Assembly (NCBI GenBank): GCA_903880015.1 | Contig: CAIRNS010000007.1 | Span: 124,001 to 188,000 of the forward strand | DNA from: an uncultured Elusimicrobia bacterium | GTDB lineage: Bacteria; Elusimicrobiota; Endomicrobiia; Endomicrobiales; CAIRNS01 | Direction of reading: 5' to 3' | Length of the DNA: 64,000 nt | In this document: in pieces, positions 55,169 through 64,000 of the stretch | Position numbering within the stretch: position 1 is the stretch's first letter | How the letters are laid out: every line of letters begins with the position of its first letter | The notes under the pieces: generated by a model | Told to the model about the DNA's origin: nothing | Database searches by the model: none | What the model saw: only the letters and a program-made list of their open reading frames with translations | Translations under genes and position numbers: made by a program

Positions 55169-56044
55169 ATGACAAAGAATACGGCAGTGGCTGAGATAGG
55201 TGTTATCGGCGGCAGCGGCATGTATGACATAGACGGGATTGAGGATGTCAAAGAGATGATGCTGAAAACGCCGTTTGGCGATCCGTCCGATACGATTATT
55301 GTCGGATCTCTTGCCGGCGTGCGCTGCGCGTTTCTGCCGCGGCACGGACGGGGGCATACTTTGCTTCCGGGTGAAGTCAATTCCCGCGCAAATATATATG
55401 CGCTTAAATCATTGGGCGTCAAACAAATAATTTCTGTTTCTGCCTGCGGTTCTCTGCGGGAAGAAATAAAACCGCGGGAGTTTCTGGTCCCCGACCAGAT
55501 ATTCGACGCGACCAAAGGCCGCGCGTCGACTTTTTTCGGCAATGGTATTGTCGCTCATGTCGGGTTCGCCGAGCCGTTTTGCGGCGGCATGCGGGATGTC
55601 ATTCATCAAGGGCTGGGCGTGCAAGGGATTACACATCATTTTGGCGGGACATACCTTTGTATGGAAGGTCCCGCATTCTCGACGAAAGCGGAATCGGCAT
55701 TCAACAGACAACAGGGTTTTAGCGTTATTGGAATGACGGCCATTCCCGAAGCAAAACTCGCGCGGGAAGCGGAAATATGTTACGCGACCATTGCTTTGGT
55801 GACGGATTATGATGTGTGGAAAGAAGGCGAAGAAGTCTCGGTGGAAACGGTGATAGCCACTATGCAGTCCAATGTTGCCGCCAGTAAACGGTTGCTCAAA
55901 TATATTTTGCCAAAACTGGCGAAACGCTCGCACACCTGCGCCTGCGGCTCGGCTCTCAAACATGCCATTATGACTGCTCCTGCAAAAATCACCCCGGCAA
56001 TCCGTGAACGCCTGGGATTGTTGATTGATGCGTACATTAAATAA
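55169..56044 (+). CDS. mtnP: S-methyl-5'-thioadenosine phosphorylase
   Basis: A 291-aa enzyme of the PNP/MTAP family. GVIGGSGMYD is the phosphate-binding start, RHGRGH follows, and MEGPAFSTKAES with TDYDVWKEGE marks MTAP-type substrate binding (paired Asp residues select adenine). It salvages the MTA made in polyamine synthesis and by radical SAM chemistry. It starts three bases after recJ. Confidence 0.92.
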   Translation: MTKNTAVAEIGVIGGSGMYDIDGIEDVKEMMLKTPFGDPSDTIIVGSLAGVRCAFLPRHGRGHTLLPGEVNSRANIYALKSLGVKQIISVSACGSLREEIKPREFLVPDQIFDATKGRASTFFGNGIVAHVGFAEPFCGGMRDVIHQGLGVQGITHHFGGTYLCMEGPAFSTKAESAFNRQQGFSVIGMTAIPEAKLAREAEICYATIALVTDYDVWKEGEEVSVETVIATMQSNVAASKRLLKYILPKLAKRSHTCACGSALKHAIMTAPAKITPAIRERLGLLIDAYIK

Positions 56045-56462
56045 TAGTCATCTTTGCAAAAAACCTGTCATCCCCGAGGATGTCATCGGGGATATGGTGT
56101 TGTAGTTTTGTTCTTTTAAGGTCAAAGTCGCGGGGTTTCCACCCCCACTAACTTTTCTTTTGCACGAAAAGAGAACTTACAAAAGAAAATGCACCACTCC
56201 CCTCCGGGGACTCCATGTAGTTACATAGTGGAAGTCGCATCAGAATCCACAACTTGAATTAAAATTTGAATTGAAATAGAAATGTGCCGGTTCAGGAATT
56301 TTATGAATGGCTCTTGGTGGGAATTGTGATAATACAAGTGAAAATAGTACGCTTCTATCAAATAGTATTAATTGTTACAAAAAAAGGCGGGGACAGCGCT
56401 GGTGTATAAATCTAGAACAATTTGATTGAAAGTATTAAAAAACAGTACATAATGGAGGCAGT
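56045..56462. other. Gap with hairpin repeats, no gene
   Basis: This 418-base gap holds a 'TGTCATCCCCGA' hairpin repeat (56066-56097). About 56136-56220 resembles a low-complexity intergenic repeat with a small CTTTTC...GAAAAG hairpin. AT-rich sequence leads to GGAGG before the next gene. I see no convincing promoter spacing. Confidence 0.65.
56066..56097 (+). repeat. 'TCATCCCCGA' hairpin repeat, third copy
   Basis: Same family as the pair at 22801-22888: CCCCGA pairs with TCGGGG, with flanking TGTCAT and ATATGG conserved. Confidence 0.8.
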
Positions 56463-57374
56463 ATGAGTATTCTGGTGGTTGGATCGGTGGCGCTTGATAG
56501 CGTCAAAACGCCGTTTGGGACGCGGGAAGATGCGTTGGGTGGGTCGGGGACTTATTTTTCTGTTTCGGCGTCGTATTTTACTTCGGTAAACCTTGTGGCG
56601 GTTGTGGGTAGTGATTTCCCTCAAAAACATATCAATCTTCTCAAAAGGCATGCTATTGATGTTGACGGGCTTCAGCGGGTGCCGGGGAAAACATTTCGCT
56701 GGAAGGGGCGGTACACCTACGATCTCAATACTGCCGAGACGCTTGATACGCAGTTGAATGTTTTCGCGCAATTTAAACCGTCAATTCCGGAAAAATATAA
56801 AAACAGCAAATATGTTTTTTTGGGGAACATCGACCCGGAACTGCAGCTGGAAGTGCTCAAACAGGTCAAAAAGCCTGATCTGGTTGTCTGCGATACCATG
56901 AACTTCTGGATTTCCAGCAAGAAAAAAGAGCTTATCAAAACATTGAAGCATGTAGATATTTTGGTCATTAACGAGGCGGAAGTGCGCCAGCTGGCGGAAG
57001 AAAAAAATCTGGTCAAAGCCGCCCGGATGATTTGTTCTTGGGGGCCGAAGTCGCTGGTAGTCAAACGCGGCGAATACGGCGCGCTTTTTTTCAACAAAGG
57101 GCATATTTTTTCAGCTCCGGCGTTGCCGCTTGAGGACATATTGGATCCGACGGGTGCAGGCGACAGTTTCGCCGGCGGGTTTGTGGGGTATTTGGCGAAA
57201 ACGGGGGATATCAGCGACAAATCTCTCCGGCGCGCTATTGTGTTCGGCAGCGTGATGGCGTCGTTTAATGTCGAGGATTTCAGTGTGGGCCGGCTTGACC
57301 GCCTGAAATGGCCGATTATTAAAAAGCGTTTCGATCAGTTTAAGGTGTTGACGCATTTTGACAGTGTGCGATAG
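56463..57374 (+). CDS. PfkB-family sugar or nucleoside kinase
   Basis: A 303-aa ribokinase-fold protein. N-terminal GGSGTYFSVSAS is the di-glycine hinge; the catalytic base and ATP site are in DPTGAGDSFAGGF. It could phosphorylate a nucleoside or sugar. Being close to MTA phosphorylase makes a purine-salvage role such as adenosine kinase attractive, but the substrate is not readable from the sequence. The GGAGG site is strong. Confidence 0.9.
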   Translation: MSILVVGSVALDSVKTPFGTREDALGGSGTYFSVSASYFTSVNLVAVVGSDFPQKHINLLKRHAIDVDGLQRVPGKTFRWKGRYTYDLNTAETLDTQLNVFAQFKPSIPEKYKNSKYVFLGNIDPELQLEVLKQVKKPDLVVCDTMNFWISSKKKELIKTLKHVDILVINEAEVRQLAEEKNLVKAARMICSWGPKSLVVKRGEYGALFFNKGHIFSAPALPLEDILDPTGAGDSFAGGFVGYLAKTGDISDKSLRRAIVFGSVMASFNVEDFSVGRLDRLKWPIIKKRFDQFKVLTHFDSVR

Positions 57375-57455
57375 TATGGTTTCATTGTCATTGCCGCTTA
57401 AACGCTCGGGTAATGGCAACGCTATGCAGGGCTGCCTGCGGGAGTGTTTTCATTC

Positions 57456-59108
57456 ATGATATTTTCATTATCGTTAGGGATCATTGGCGGGCTGGGAATT
57501 TTTATCTTTGGGATGCTCTATCTCAATGACGCCTTGCAGAAAATGGCCGGCAACCGCATCCAGAAAATAGCGCTGACACTGACGCGGTCTCCGTTGCGGG
57601 GATTTATCACCGGTATCGGCGTGACGCTTGCCAATCAATCCAGTTCCGCGACGGCGCTCATGGAAGTCAGCATGGTCAGCGCCGGGCTGGTTACCTTTTA
57701 TCAGACGATGGCCGTCACCATGGGCGCCGAAATCGGTTCGACGGTTACTACCCAGCTGATCGCATTTAATATTTCATCGTACGCGGCGTTTATCGCCGGA
57801 TTTGGTTTTTTTATATCTTTTTTTTCCCGCACTAAAAAGATGAAACATATCGGCGAAGCCCTCCTGGGGTTTGGCCTGCTTTTTGTCGGCATCAAAATAA
57901 TGTCTGAATTGATCATCCCGCTGCGCGACCGGGGAGTGTTGGAACATTTTCTTGCTCATAGCAGTAATCCGCTTATGGGCATTGCTGCCGGGCTGGCGAT
58001 AACGCTGCTCATTCATTCAAGCGGGGCCACTTCCGGCATTGTAATCGTTCTGGCAATGGCCGGGACGATTAATCTGTCTCAGGCGGTATTCATTAATTTG
58101 GGCGCCCAGATAGGAACCTGCGCGACAGCGGTGCTCGGATCGTTCAACCGCGGCCGGGAAGCCAAGCGGGTCGCGTTGTGGCATGTTGTCCATCAAACGC
58201 TGGGTGTTATACTGGTGTATCCGTTTTTGGTTCTGTTTACCTATAATGGTGAACCCTGTTGGCTATATTTCATCAAATGGGTTACCCGTTCGATGTGTTT
58301 TAGCGAGGACCTGTCCCGTCAGATTGCCATGGCCCATACGCTGGTAGCAGTTGCCAATGCGCTGGTTTTTTTGCCGCTATTGCCGCTTATGAATCGCGTT
58401 ATGACGGCGCTTTTTCCGGCGCGGGATATTGAAAAACCGTTCGGTCCGATCTATATCGATGAAGGGCTTTTGCCCACCCCGACTCTTGCTTTGGAGCAGG
58501 CGCGCAAAGAGATTGTTCGCGAGGGAGAAATCGTTTTGGAAATGATGACGGATGTCATAAAGGTATTCACTGCGCGCGACATTATGATGAGTGAAACCGT
58601 TTCTTTAAAAGATATCCGCGCGGATGTTCTCCGGAACGCCGTCGTTCCCTATCTTGCGCGGGTCGCTCAAAATTCAGTGCTTGAAGAGGATCAATCCCTC
58701 CTCGAGATTCAATTGGTGTACATCGCGGCAGATTTTGAGGAGATTGGTGATATCGTTGATAAGAATATCATGCCGCTTGTCCGAAAACACATTGAGAATA
58801 ACCTGTGGTTCTCTGATGAAGGATGGAAAGATATCAATGACCTTCATGCGCGGGTGAGTAATAATTTGAAAGAGTCGATTGAAGCCCTGCGAACCGGCAA
58901 TCCGGAAATTGCTCGTTTAATCCTTGATTCAAAAGTAGATATCAACGCCTATGAGTCGGAGTTGCGTAAGCGTCACATAAGCCGCCTGCATACGGGCCTG
59001 CAGGAAGCGCTGGAAACATCCAGCATACATCTGGACCTCATCGATCAGTTCAGGCGGATAAATTCCCATGTCGCCAGCGTCGGAGCAGCGTTGCTCGGGC
59101 AGGTGTGA
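57456..59108 (+). CDS. Na+/phosphate cotransporter (NptA/PF02690 type) with PhoU-like tail
   Basis: About 550 aa from ATG 57456 (GGGAG upstream; a GTG at 57444 is possible). Two repeats of the Na_Pi_cotrans domain carry the mirrored QSSSATA and HSSGATSG motifs that form the substrate site. A C-terminal cytoplasmic helical region (about residues 360-545) resembles PhoU. It imports phosphate with Na+; the PhoU tail probably gates it. Confidence 0.92.
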   Translation: MIFSLSLGIIGGLGIFIFGMLYLNDALQKMAGNRIQKIALTLTRSPLRGFITGIGVTLANQSSSATALMEVSMVSAGLVTFYQTMAVTMGAEIGSTVTTQLIAFNISSYAAFIAGFGFFISFFSRTKKMKHIGEALLGFGLLFVGIKIMSELIIPLRDRGVLEHFLAHSSNPLMGIAAGLAITLLIHSSGATSGIVIVLAMAGTINLSQAVFINLGAQIGTCATAVLGSFNRGREAKRVALWHVVHQTLGVILVYPFLVLFTYNGEPCWLYFIKWVTRSMCFSEDLSRQIAMAHTLVAVANALVFLPLLPLMNRVMTALFPARDIEKPFGPIYIDEGLLPTPTLALEQARKEIVREGEIVLEMMTDVIKVFTARDIMMSETVSLKDIRADVLRNAVVPYLARVAQNSVLEEDQSLLEIQLVYIAADFEEIGDIVDKNIMPLVRKHIENNLWFSDEGWKDINDLHARVSNNLKESIEALRTGNPEIARLILDSKVDINAYESELRKRHISRLHTGLQEALETSSIHLDLIDQFRRINSHVASVGAALLGQV

Positions 59109-59191
59109 ACAGCCGGGAAAAGCGGGACCAAGCTAACGCCGGATGCGCTGGCGTCCGTCTAACTGTGCAATACAACTTTGAGCCGGAGGTA

Positions 59192-60043
59192 TTGATCAGA
59201 AAGTTTATTGTTTTATTATTTTTGTTCTTGTGGTGCCCGTTCGCGTTCGCGGGTGAGCTGTCTGTCACTTTTTTCGATGTCGGCCAGGGGGACGCCATGC
59301 TGATAACGACGCCGAGCGGCAAGCAGATATTGCTTGACGGCGGTGCGCCCCCGAGCGTTCTTGAATCAGGCGAATCGGTTTTCTCCCGGGAAGTCCTGTC
59401 TTTGCTGCAGGCGCAAAGCATAACGCATCTGGACGGCGTAATTATTTCGCATGGGCACCCCGATCATATTAAGGGGGTGATGACGGTGTTAAAAACCATC
59501 CCTGTCGCGCGGGTGTATTTTCCGGACTGCGGCGGCGCTGCCGGCGAGTACGGCCGCTGTATGGACAGTATTAAACAGCGCCACATTGAATACACGATCA
59601 CGCATGCGGGGACGTCCATAGATATTGACCCGGCTGTACGCGTCGAAGTGTTTGCTCCGCCTCATAACTTTTGTTTTGATGACGCCAACAACAATTCAAT
59701 GATCGTTCGTATCGCTTACCGTGCCGTCAGCTTTCTTTTTACCGGTGACGCCAATACGGAAGAGCAGGATTGGTGTGCCGAGAAATACGGCGTTCGTTTG
59801 CGTTCAACCATACTAAAGATTCCGCATCACGGGTCGTATAATGCCGTAAACGGCACATTCATTCGGGCGGTCAATCCTGCCGTCGGGGTGATTTCCTGCG
59901 GGGAAAATCCATATGGTCACCCCCATGAAAAAACTCTGCATTTTTATGGGAAAGAAAAAACAGCGCTGTACCGGACCGACCTCCGGGGAACCATTAGGAT
60001 CAGCACGGATGGGTCTGCATACGCGGTAACAACTGAAAAATAA
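59192..60043 (+). CDS. Secreted ComEC-like metallo-beta-lactamase-fold hydrolase
   Basis: About 283 aa if it begins at TTG 59192, which gives a clean signal peptide (LIRK, hydrophobic core, FAFA cleavage site). GGAGG ends only two bases before this TTG, so the start is uncertain; a GTG at 59105 overlaps the previous stop but adds 29 poor residues. The metal motif SHGHPDH, FFDVGQGDA, LFTGDAN and LKIPHHGS match the ComEC hydrolase domain, here free of the channel part. It may act as a periplasmic nuclease or phosphodiesterase. Confidence 0.85.
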   Translation: MIRKFIVLLFLFLWCPFAFAGELSVTFFDVGQGDAMLITTPSGKQILLDGGAPPSVLESGESVFSREVLSLLQAQSITHLDGVIISHGHPDHIKGVMTVLKTIPVARVYFPDCGGAAGEYGRCMDSIKQRHIEYTITHAGTSIDIDPAVRVEVFAPPHNFCFDDANNNSMIVRIAYRAVSFLFTGDANTEEQDWCAEKYGVRLRSTILKIPHHGSYNAVNGTFIRAVNPAVGVISCGENPYGHPHEKTLHFYGKEKTALYRTDLRGTIRISTDGSAYAVTTEK

Positions 60044-60073
60044 TGTCTGCGATAGCTGCCGGAGGGAGAAAGT

Positions 60074-61144
60074 ATGAAATCTAAAATGCATCTTTTGTTC
60101 CCGTTCGATCTTGGATTGGAACTGGACTTTACCGGCGAAGACGCCCGGGAGTTTTTTAAGGAAATTGCCGTCCGGTCAACTGGGGCCGTTTCTGTCGAGG
60201 GAAAGTTTATCGCCGCCGCGGAATTTTCCACACAGGTCTATCGGTTTGGCGTCGGCATCATTCAGATATCATTTGCGGTCACCGGAGAACTTGATTATCT
60301 GACGCATTTGTCCGCCAATGTAGAGAAAATCAAGGTCGGCGATGTCCCCGTTATATCGTATTGCAAGTCGATGGTGGAAGGGCTGATACAAAAAGCTCTG
60401 GTGTACGCAACCTATACCTATGAACGGCGTTTGCGCGACGATGAGTTGTTTCCCATTGTTGAGTTTTCCGCGCCTCCGGCAGAAGATGCGGCGGGGTTCA
60501 TCCGGCGCCAGCACCGGGCTCTTTTCGGCATGGTTTCCGGAGAGATTAAGTATGACCGCTTATCCGATTTTGTTCTTGAGAAAGAGAAACTGATCAATTA
60601 CGGCTATTACGAGAACGAAATTATTCTTATCAAACGCTTTGGCGCGGCAATCTTTTCGCCGGAGTCGCACATTATCCGCGAAATGATAAAACTGGCTTTC
60701 GCTCAGTACTGGTCGCTGCGTTCGTATAATTTCATACTGGACTATGAATTGCAAACGGCTCAGAAACTGTTGGCGAAGCTGCCGCCGTATTACAAATTTT
60801 GGAGCATTCCGGGTGCCTATCAGCGCTTTTCAACCGAAGCGACGAGTTTTGACAGAGATAAGATAAGCATCGTCGATTCTCTGTATAATGTGATTGCGAG
60901 CGTCGCGCAGGTAGAGTCCGATTGGCATCTGCGGACGCTGCATGCCAGCGTCAACTCCGTTTTTGAGATTGAAGAATTGCATAAGACGGTCGAAACAAAA
61001 ATTGAGCACATCACGGATTCCTACAATTCCGCCCGCGAGTTTTTGTCAACGAACTTCTTTATATTACTTGATATTATCTTTTTCCTGTCCCTCGTGTGGT
61101 CGATTTTGGATACATTCCTGTTGTGGAAACTGACCGTTAAATAG
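60074..61144 (+). CDS. Tail-anchored protein of unknown function (possibly RMD1/DUF155-like)
   Basis: A 356-aa protein with an N-terminal mixed alpha/beta region (about 1-160), a helical region (about 165-330) ending in a predicted coiled coil, and one or two C-terminal membrane helices from about residue 325. This layout, and a late segment of the type EHITDSYNSAREFLSTNFF before the helix, recall DUF155/RMD1 proteins, but I see no decisive motif. It has no signal peptide. GGAGGGAG precedes the ATG. Confidence 0.6.
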   Translation: MKSKMHLLFPFDLGLELDFTGEDAREFFKEIAVRSTGAVSVEGKFIAAAEFSTQVYRFGVGIIQISFAVTGELDYLTHLSANVEKIKVGDVPVISYCKSMVEGLIQKALVYATYTYERRLRDDELFPIVEFSAPPAEDAAGFIRRQHRALFGMVSGEIKYDRLSDFVLEKEKLINYGYYENEIILIKRFGAAIFSPESHIIREMIKLAFAQYWSLRSYNFILDYELQTAQKLLAKLPPYYKFWSIPGAYQRFSTEATSFDRDKISIVDSLYNVIASVAQVESDWHLRTLHASVNSVFEIEELHKTVETKIEHITDSYNSAREFLSTNFFILLDIIFFLSLVWSILDTFLLWKLTVK

Positions 61145-61260
61145 GATGATGTTTTATTGCGCAGCAGGAATGATTCTCAATCAGTGAATGGCCACCGCGT
61201 GTTGTCTTCGACATGCCATGGACATTGAGCGTTTATGGGGAAAATGGTAAGATAGAATAT

Positions 61261-61941
61261 ATGAAATATTTGCGCATCGTCGTCGCACTTGTTCTGATTC
61301 CTGTAGTTGGGGCCGTGATGTATGAATTGTTTTATCTGGTTGCCGGCATGGCAGCAAACATTACGGAGAGCACGCTGCCGTTCTGGCTGGGATTGGGAAT
61401 CTATTTTCTGTTCCAGCTTATTTTTGCCAAACCCCTGCGTGTCTATGTGTTCGGCCACGAACTCACTCACGCTTTGGCGGGGATACTGAGCGGCGCAAAA
61501 ATAAAAAAATTCAATGTGGCGGCAACGGGCGGCAGCGTCGTTCTGACAAAAACAAATATCTGGATTGCCTTGTCGCCTTATTTTGTGCCCGTGTACACCG
61601 TTATTCTGTTGTGCGTTTACGGGGTAGCAGGGTGGTGGTGGCCGGTCAGTGAGTATCATTCATGGTTTCTCTTTGCCATGGGATTTAGCTTGTCGTTTCA
61701 TTTCGCATTGACGCACTATGCGTTGATGCAGGGACAAAAAGACCTTGAATCATTCGGTGTGTTTTTTTCTGCCGTCATTGTGTTGCTGGTTAACGGGTTG
61801 GTTATAGCAGTGTTGTTGAAAGTGCTGTTTCCGCGTGATGTTGTCCTGAGCTCATATTTCGCGGCTGCGGCTGGCCGTACCGTATTGCTCTATCAATGGA
61901 TGGGGGAAAAATCATGGGTTGTTTTCCAAAAGATGAGATAA
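61261..61941 (+). CDS. Membrane protein with HELTH zinc-protease motif (M50-like)
   Basis: A 226-aa protein with about six membrane segments. HELTH (His66, Glu67, His70) lies in a membrane-adjacent helix as in M50 site-2 proteases, and GHELTHALAG fits that fold. The usual distal NPxxPxxxxDG motif is not evident, so activity is uncertain. A longer in-frame start exists at 61213; ATG 61261 gives a normal first helix. It overlaps the next gene by 28 bases. Confidence 0.65.
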   Translation: MKYLRIVVALVLIPVVGAVMYELFYLVAGMAANITESTLPFWLGLGIYFLFQLIFAKPLRVYVFGHELTHALAGILSGAKIKKFNVAATGGSVVLTKTNIWIALSPYFVPVYTVILLCVYGVAGWWWPVSEYHSWFLFAMGFSLSFHFALTHYALMQGQKDLESFGVFFSAVIVLLVNGLVIAVLLKVLFPRDVVLSSYFAAAAGRTVLLYQWMGEKSWVVFQKMR

Positions 61942-62498
61942 AAAGAAAGTTGTTCCATGCGTTGTCGCTGATATATATCGCCGTGTACTGGTTTTTCCCG
62001 CGCCCGGTCATTGTTTGGGGCATGGGGGCGGTACTCCTTATTGTCGTCGGTGGAGAATGGGCGCGATGGAAATCGCCGGCATTTGACCGGTGGATATTGC
62101 GGGTGTTGGGCGGGGTTCACCGCGCGCATGAAGAGGGAGCGGTCAGCGGGCTTCCTTGGACATTGTCGGGCTCGTATCTGGCCATGCTGTTGTTCCCGCA
62201 GAAAGATGTGGTGATGGTCGGACTATTATATATGGCTCTGGGCGACGCCGCGGCGGCTCTTTTCGGACGTGCGTTCGGGAAAACAAAACTGATAGCCGGG
62301 AAATCGCTTGAAGGCAGCTCGGCCTGTTTCATCGTCTGTTTTTTCATCGGCTGGTATTTTCTGGGTGTTCCCTTGGCGATTATTGGCGCGCTTGTCGCTA
62401 CGATTATTGAACTCATTCCCTGGCCGCTTAACGATAATTTCTGGATGCCCCTCATTTCCGCCGCCCTGCTGGGCGTGTTGCGTACCGTCATTCACTAG
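61914..62498 (+). CDS. Dolichol/phytol-kinase-like membrane protein (CDP-alcohol kinase family)
   Basis: A 194-aa protein with about six helices. LGDAAAALFGRAFGKTK followed by GKSLEGS is the CTP-dependent polyprenol/phytol kinase and CdsA-like motif. It may phosphorylate an isoprenoid alcohol for glycan-carrier recycling. ATG 61914 has GGGGG upstream; an ATG at 61896 is also possible. It starts inside the preceding gene and ends seven bases before the ABC ATPase. Confidence 0.8.
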   Translation: MGCFPKDEIKRKLFHALSLIYIAVYWFFPRPVIVWGMGAVLLIVVGGEWARWKSPAFDRWILRVLGGVHRAHEEGAVSGLPWTLSGSYLAMLLFPQKDVVMVGLLYMALGDAAAALFGRAFGKTKLIAGKSLEGSSACFIVCFFIGWYFLGVPLAIIGALVATIIELIPWPLNDNFWMPLISAALLGVLRTVIH

Positions 62499-62505
62499 GT
62501 GATCT

Positions 62506-63261
62506 ATGTTTGCCATTGAAACCATTGGACTCACGAAAAAATTCAATACAACCGTTGCCGTCAATGACCTCAATCTGCACGTGCCCCCCGGGGAGATTTT
62601 TGCATTTTTAGGGCCCAATGGTGCCGGCAAAACGACGACGGTAAAATTGCTGTCAGGGCTTTTGCGCCCCACTGCCGGCCGCGTGCTGTTAGGCGGCATT
62701 GATCTGGCTCAGTCGCCTCAGGAAGCGAAGTCGATTATTGGTTTGGTGTCTGAACAGCCGTTTGTGTATCAGCATCTGACGGGTTTTGAATTTATGCGGT
62801 TCGTAGGCGATTTATACCGGGTGCCGGTTGAAGAACAGGCGGAGAAAATACCCGAATTGCTGAAAATGTTTGAGCTTTCTGAACAGGAACATCAGCTCAT
62901 CCTATCGTATTCGCACGGCATGAAACAAAAATTGGTTTTGGCGAGCGTGCTCCTGCATCGCCCGAAAATACTTTTGCTTGACGAGCCGCTGGTTGGATTA
63001 GACCCTAAAAGTGCGCGACTGGTAAAAGAAATCTTCGCCGAGCTTTCGCATCGCGGCGTAACCGTTTTCATGTGCACGCATGTCCTTGAGATTGCCGAGC
63101 GTCTTGCCGGCAGGATCGCTATCCTTTCCCGGGGCAGTGTCATCGCTCAGGGCACGCTCGAAGAATTACGGGAACAGCGGGCAGCGTCGACAACGCTGGA
63201 AGATATTTTTCTGGCGGTCACCGGCGGAATACAGTACGGCGATCTGCTTAAATATTTATGA
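62506..63261 (+). CDS. ABC transporter ATP-binding protein
   Basis: A 251-aa ATPase: Walker A GPNGAGKTTT, signature SYSHGMKQKL (degenerate LSGGQ), Walker B ILLLDEP, and the H-loop His in TH. It belongs to the ABC-2/CcmA-like export group. The stop overlaps the start of the permease gene. Confidence 0.95.
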   Translation: MFAIETIGLTKKFNTTVAVNDLNLHVPPGEIFAFLGPNGAGKTTTVKLLSGLLRPTAGRVLLGGIDLAQSPQEAKSIIGLVSEQPFVYQHLTGFEFMRFVGDLYRVPVEEQAEKIPELLKMFELSEQEHQLILSYSHGMKQKLVLASVLLHRPKILLLDEPLVGLDPKSARLVKEIFAELSHRGVTVFMCTHVLEIAERLAGRIAILSRGSVIAQGTLEELREQRAASTTLEDIFLAVTGGIQYGDLLKYL

Positions 63262-64000
63262 AGCAACTGCTCACATTGCATTTCCTGATTATCCGCAATC
63301 GCGTCCGCAGTTTAACTTTGCTTGACGACATTAAGATCGCCGTCTTCTCGTTTATCGGCATTGTTTTTCTTTCCGCTATGTATGTGGTCGCCTGGCGTTT
63401 TATGAGTTATCTTAACGGCGTGGCAATTATCGGCCCTTTGCTGGTCAACAAGCTGATGGGCATGATTTATCTGACCGCATTCTCGATGGTCATATTTTCA
63501 GGAATCATCACCTCTTTTTCAACGCTGTTCTCCAGTACTGACCTTCGCTGGTTGATGGCGACACCCGTTAATACGACAGCGGTGTTTGTCGTAAAAGCGA
63601 TTGAGACGGCTTTTTATTCGTCGTGGATGGTGGTACTTTCCCTGCTGCCGCTGCTGATAGGGTTTGCCCAGGTGAAATCAGCGCCCTGGTGGTTTATTGG
63701 TTACGCACTGACCGTAACCACCATCTTTTTGTTGGGAGCAGGGTTTATCGGGACACTGCTGGCTATTGCCGTAACGCGCTTGTTTCCCGCCCGTCCCGCC
63801 CGGGATTTTGTGATGGTTTCCGGCATCATTTTTGTGATGGGAGGGTTGGCGTTGCTGCGCCTTTTGCAGCCGGAAAAACTGGTGCAACCCGACAGCCTCG
63901 TTACGATTGAGCATTATTTGGAATATCTCAACGCGCCGGTAGCGCGGCTGTTGCCGTCATGGTGGGCGATGCGCGCATTATTTTCGGCGGTCTCCGGCGC
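63258..64000 (+). CDS. ABC-2-type permease, 3'-partial
   Basis: The frame opened by ATG 63258 (ATGA overlap with the ATPase stop) runs to the window end without a stop, giving at least 247 residues. It begins MKQLLTLHFLIIRNRVRS and has about six predicted membrane helices, with an LRWLMATPV loop typical of large multi-helix exporter permeases. It forms the membrane half of the exporter; the substrate is unknown. Confidence 0.85.
   Translation, partial: MKQLLTLHFLIIRNRVRSLTLLDDIKIAVFSFIGIVFLSAMYVVAWRFMSYLNGVAIIGPLLVNKLMGMIYLTAFSMVIFSGIITSFSTLFSSTDLRWLMATPVNTTAVFVVKAIETAFYSSWMVVLSLLPLLIGFAQVKSAPWWFIGYALTVTTIFLLGAGFIGTLLAIAVTRLFPARPARDFVMVSGIIFVMGGLALLRLLQPEKLVQPDSLVTIEHYLEYLNAPVARLLPSWWAMRALFSAVSG

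Noticed and set aside
59105-59191. GTG 59105 as start of the ComEC-like protein
   Set aside because: It puts 29 polar residues before an otherwise perfect signal peptide; TTG 59192 is preferred, though its ribosome-binding site is too close.

Overview
The window looks like chromosome from an uncultivated, anaerobic, Gram-negative bacterium. Evidence for a Gram-negative envelope: a PorV-like outer-membrane barrel, two O-antigen ligase-type proteins, a lipoprotein peptidase. Evidence for anaerobic life: a complete [FeFe]-hydrogenase operon with all three maturases, a Re-citrate-synthase-type enzyme, PduL. The very large membrane fusion protein at the left edge and the mixed gene content fit Omnitrophota, Elusimicrobiota or a relative best. 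That assignment is inference, with no rRNA in the window. Gene density is high, almost everything is on the + strand, and many genes overlap by the ATGA pattern, so operons are long.

Layout. 1-6.55 kb: 3' part of a giant (>2,180 aa) membrane protein with a glycoside-hydrolase-like domain and HEAT-like repeats. 6.7-8.15 kb: tRNA-Asp, endonuclease III, a lone receiver protein, tRNA-Phe and tRNA-Thr. 8.2-14.4 kb: surface genes (PorV-like barrel, two ligase-TPR paralogues around a methyltransferase). 14.7-20.9 kb: complete F1Fo ATP synthase operon (BEFHAGDC) with its own promoter and a short delta subunit, followed by a NifU-domain protein and a YfcE-like phosphoesterase. 21.7-22.7 kb: tRNA-Met(CAT) and a nucleotide-sugar epimerase. 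23.1-27.8 kb: Re-citrate-synthase-type enzyme, sensor kinase, exported protein of unknown function. 28.0-31.35 kb (minus strand): M23 peptidase lipoprotein and a PAS sensor kinase. 31.9-35.85 kb: KimA-like potassium/amino-acid transporter, Ste24-type protease, a tiny zinc-ribbon protein, YajQ.

36.0-44.8 kb is the most coherent system: a Rex box and promoter, rex, a free-standing thioredoxin-like [2Fe-2S] protein, HydB, HydA, HydC, HydG, HydE and (from its own promoter) HydF. This is a trimeric or tetrameric NAD(H)-linked, probably electron-bifurcating hydrogenase with its regulator and its whole H-cluster assembly line. HydA carries an unusual H-cluster loop. 44.8-46.7 kb: tpiA, pduL, rpiB (glycolysis/pentose phosphate and acyl phosphate formation).

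46.7-51.3 kb: an AAA+ protein of the DnaA family that has lost the DNA-binding domain IV and gained a proline-rich linker and an unrecognised C-terminal domain. It is translationally coupled to a 989-aa triple-GAF histidine kinase. This pair is the best candidate here for an undescribed system. 51.3-56.0 kb: split transketolase, RecJ with a large insertion, MTA phosphorylase. 56.5-64 kb: PfkB kinase, Na/Pi cotransporter, secreted ComEC-like hydrolase, several membrane proteins and the start of an ABC exporter.

The larger intergenic gaps hold short dispersed hairpin repeats of at least three families rather than genes. Several sigma-70-like promoters are readable (TTGACA/TATAAT types). Several genes begin directly behind a tRNA or a -10 box, which suggests tRNA-mRNA co-transcripts and leaderless messages.
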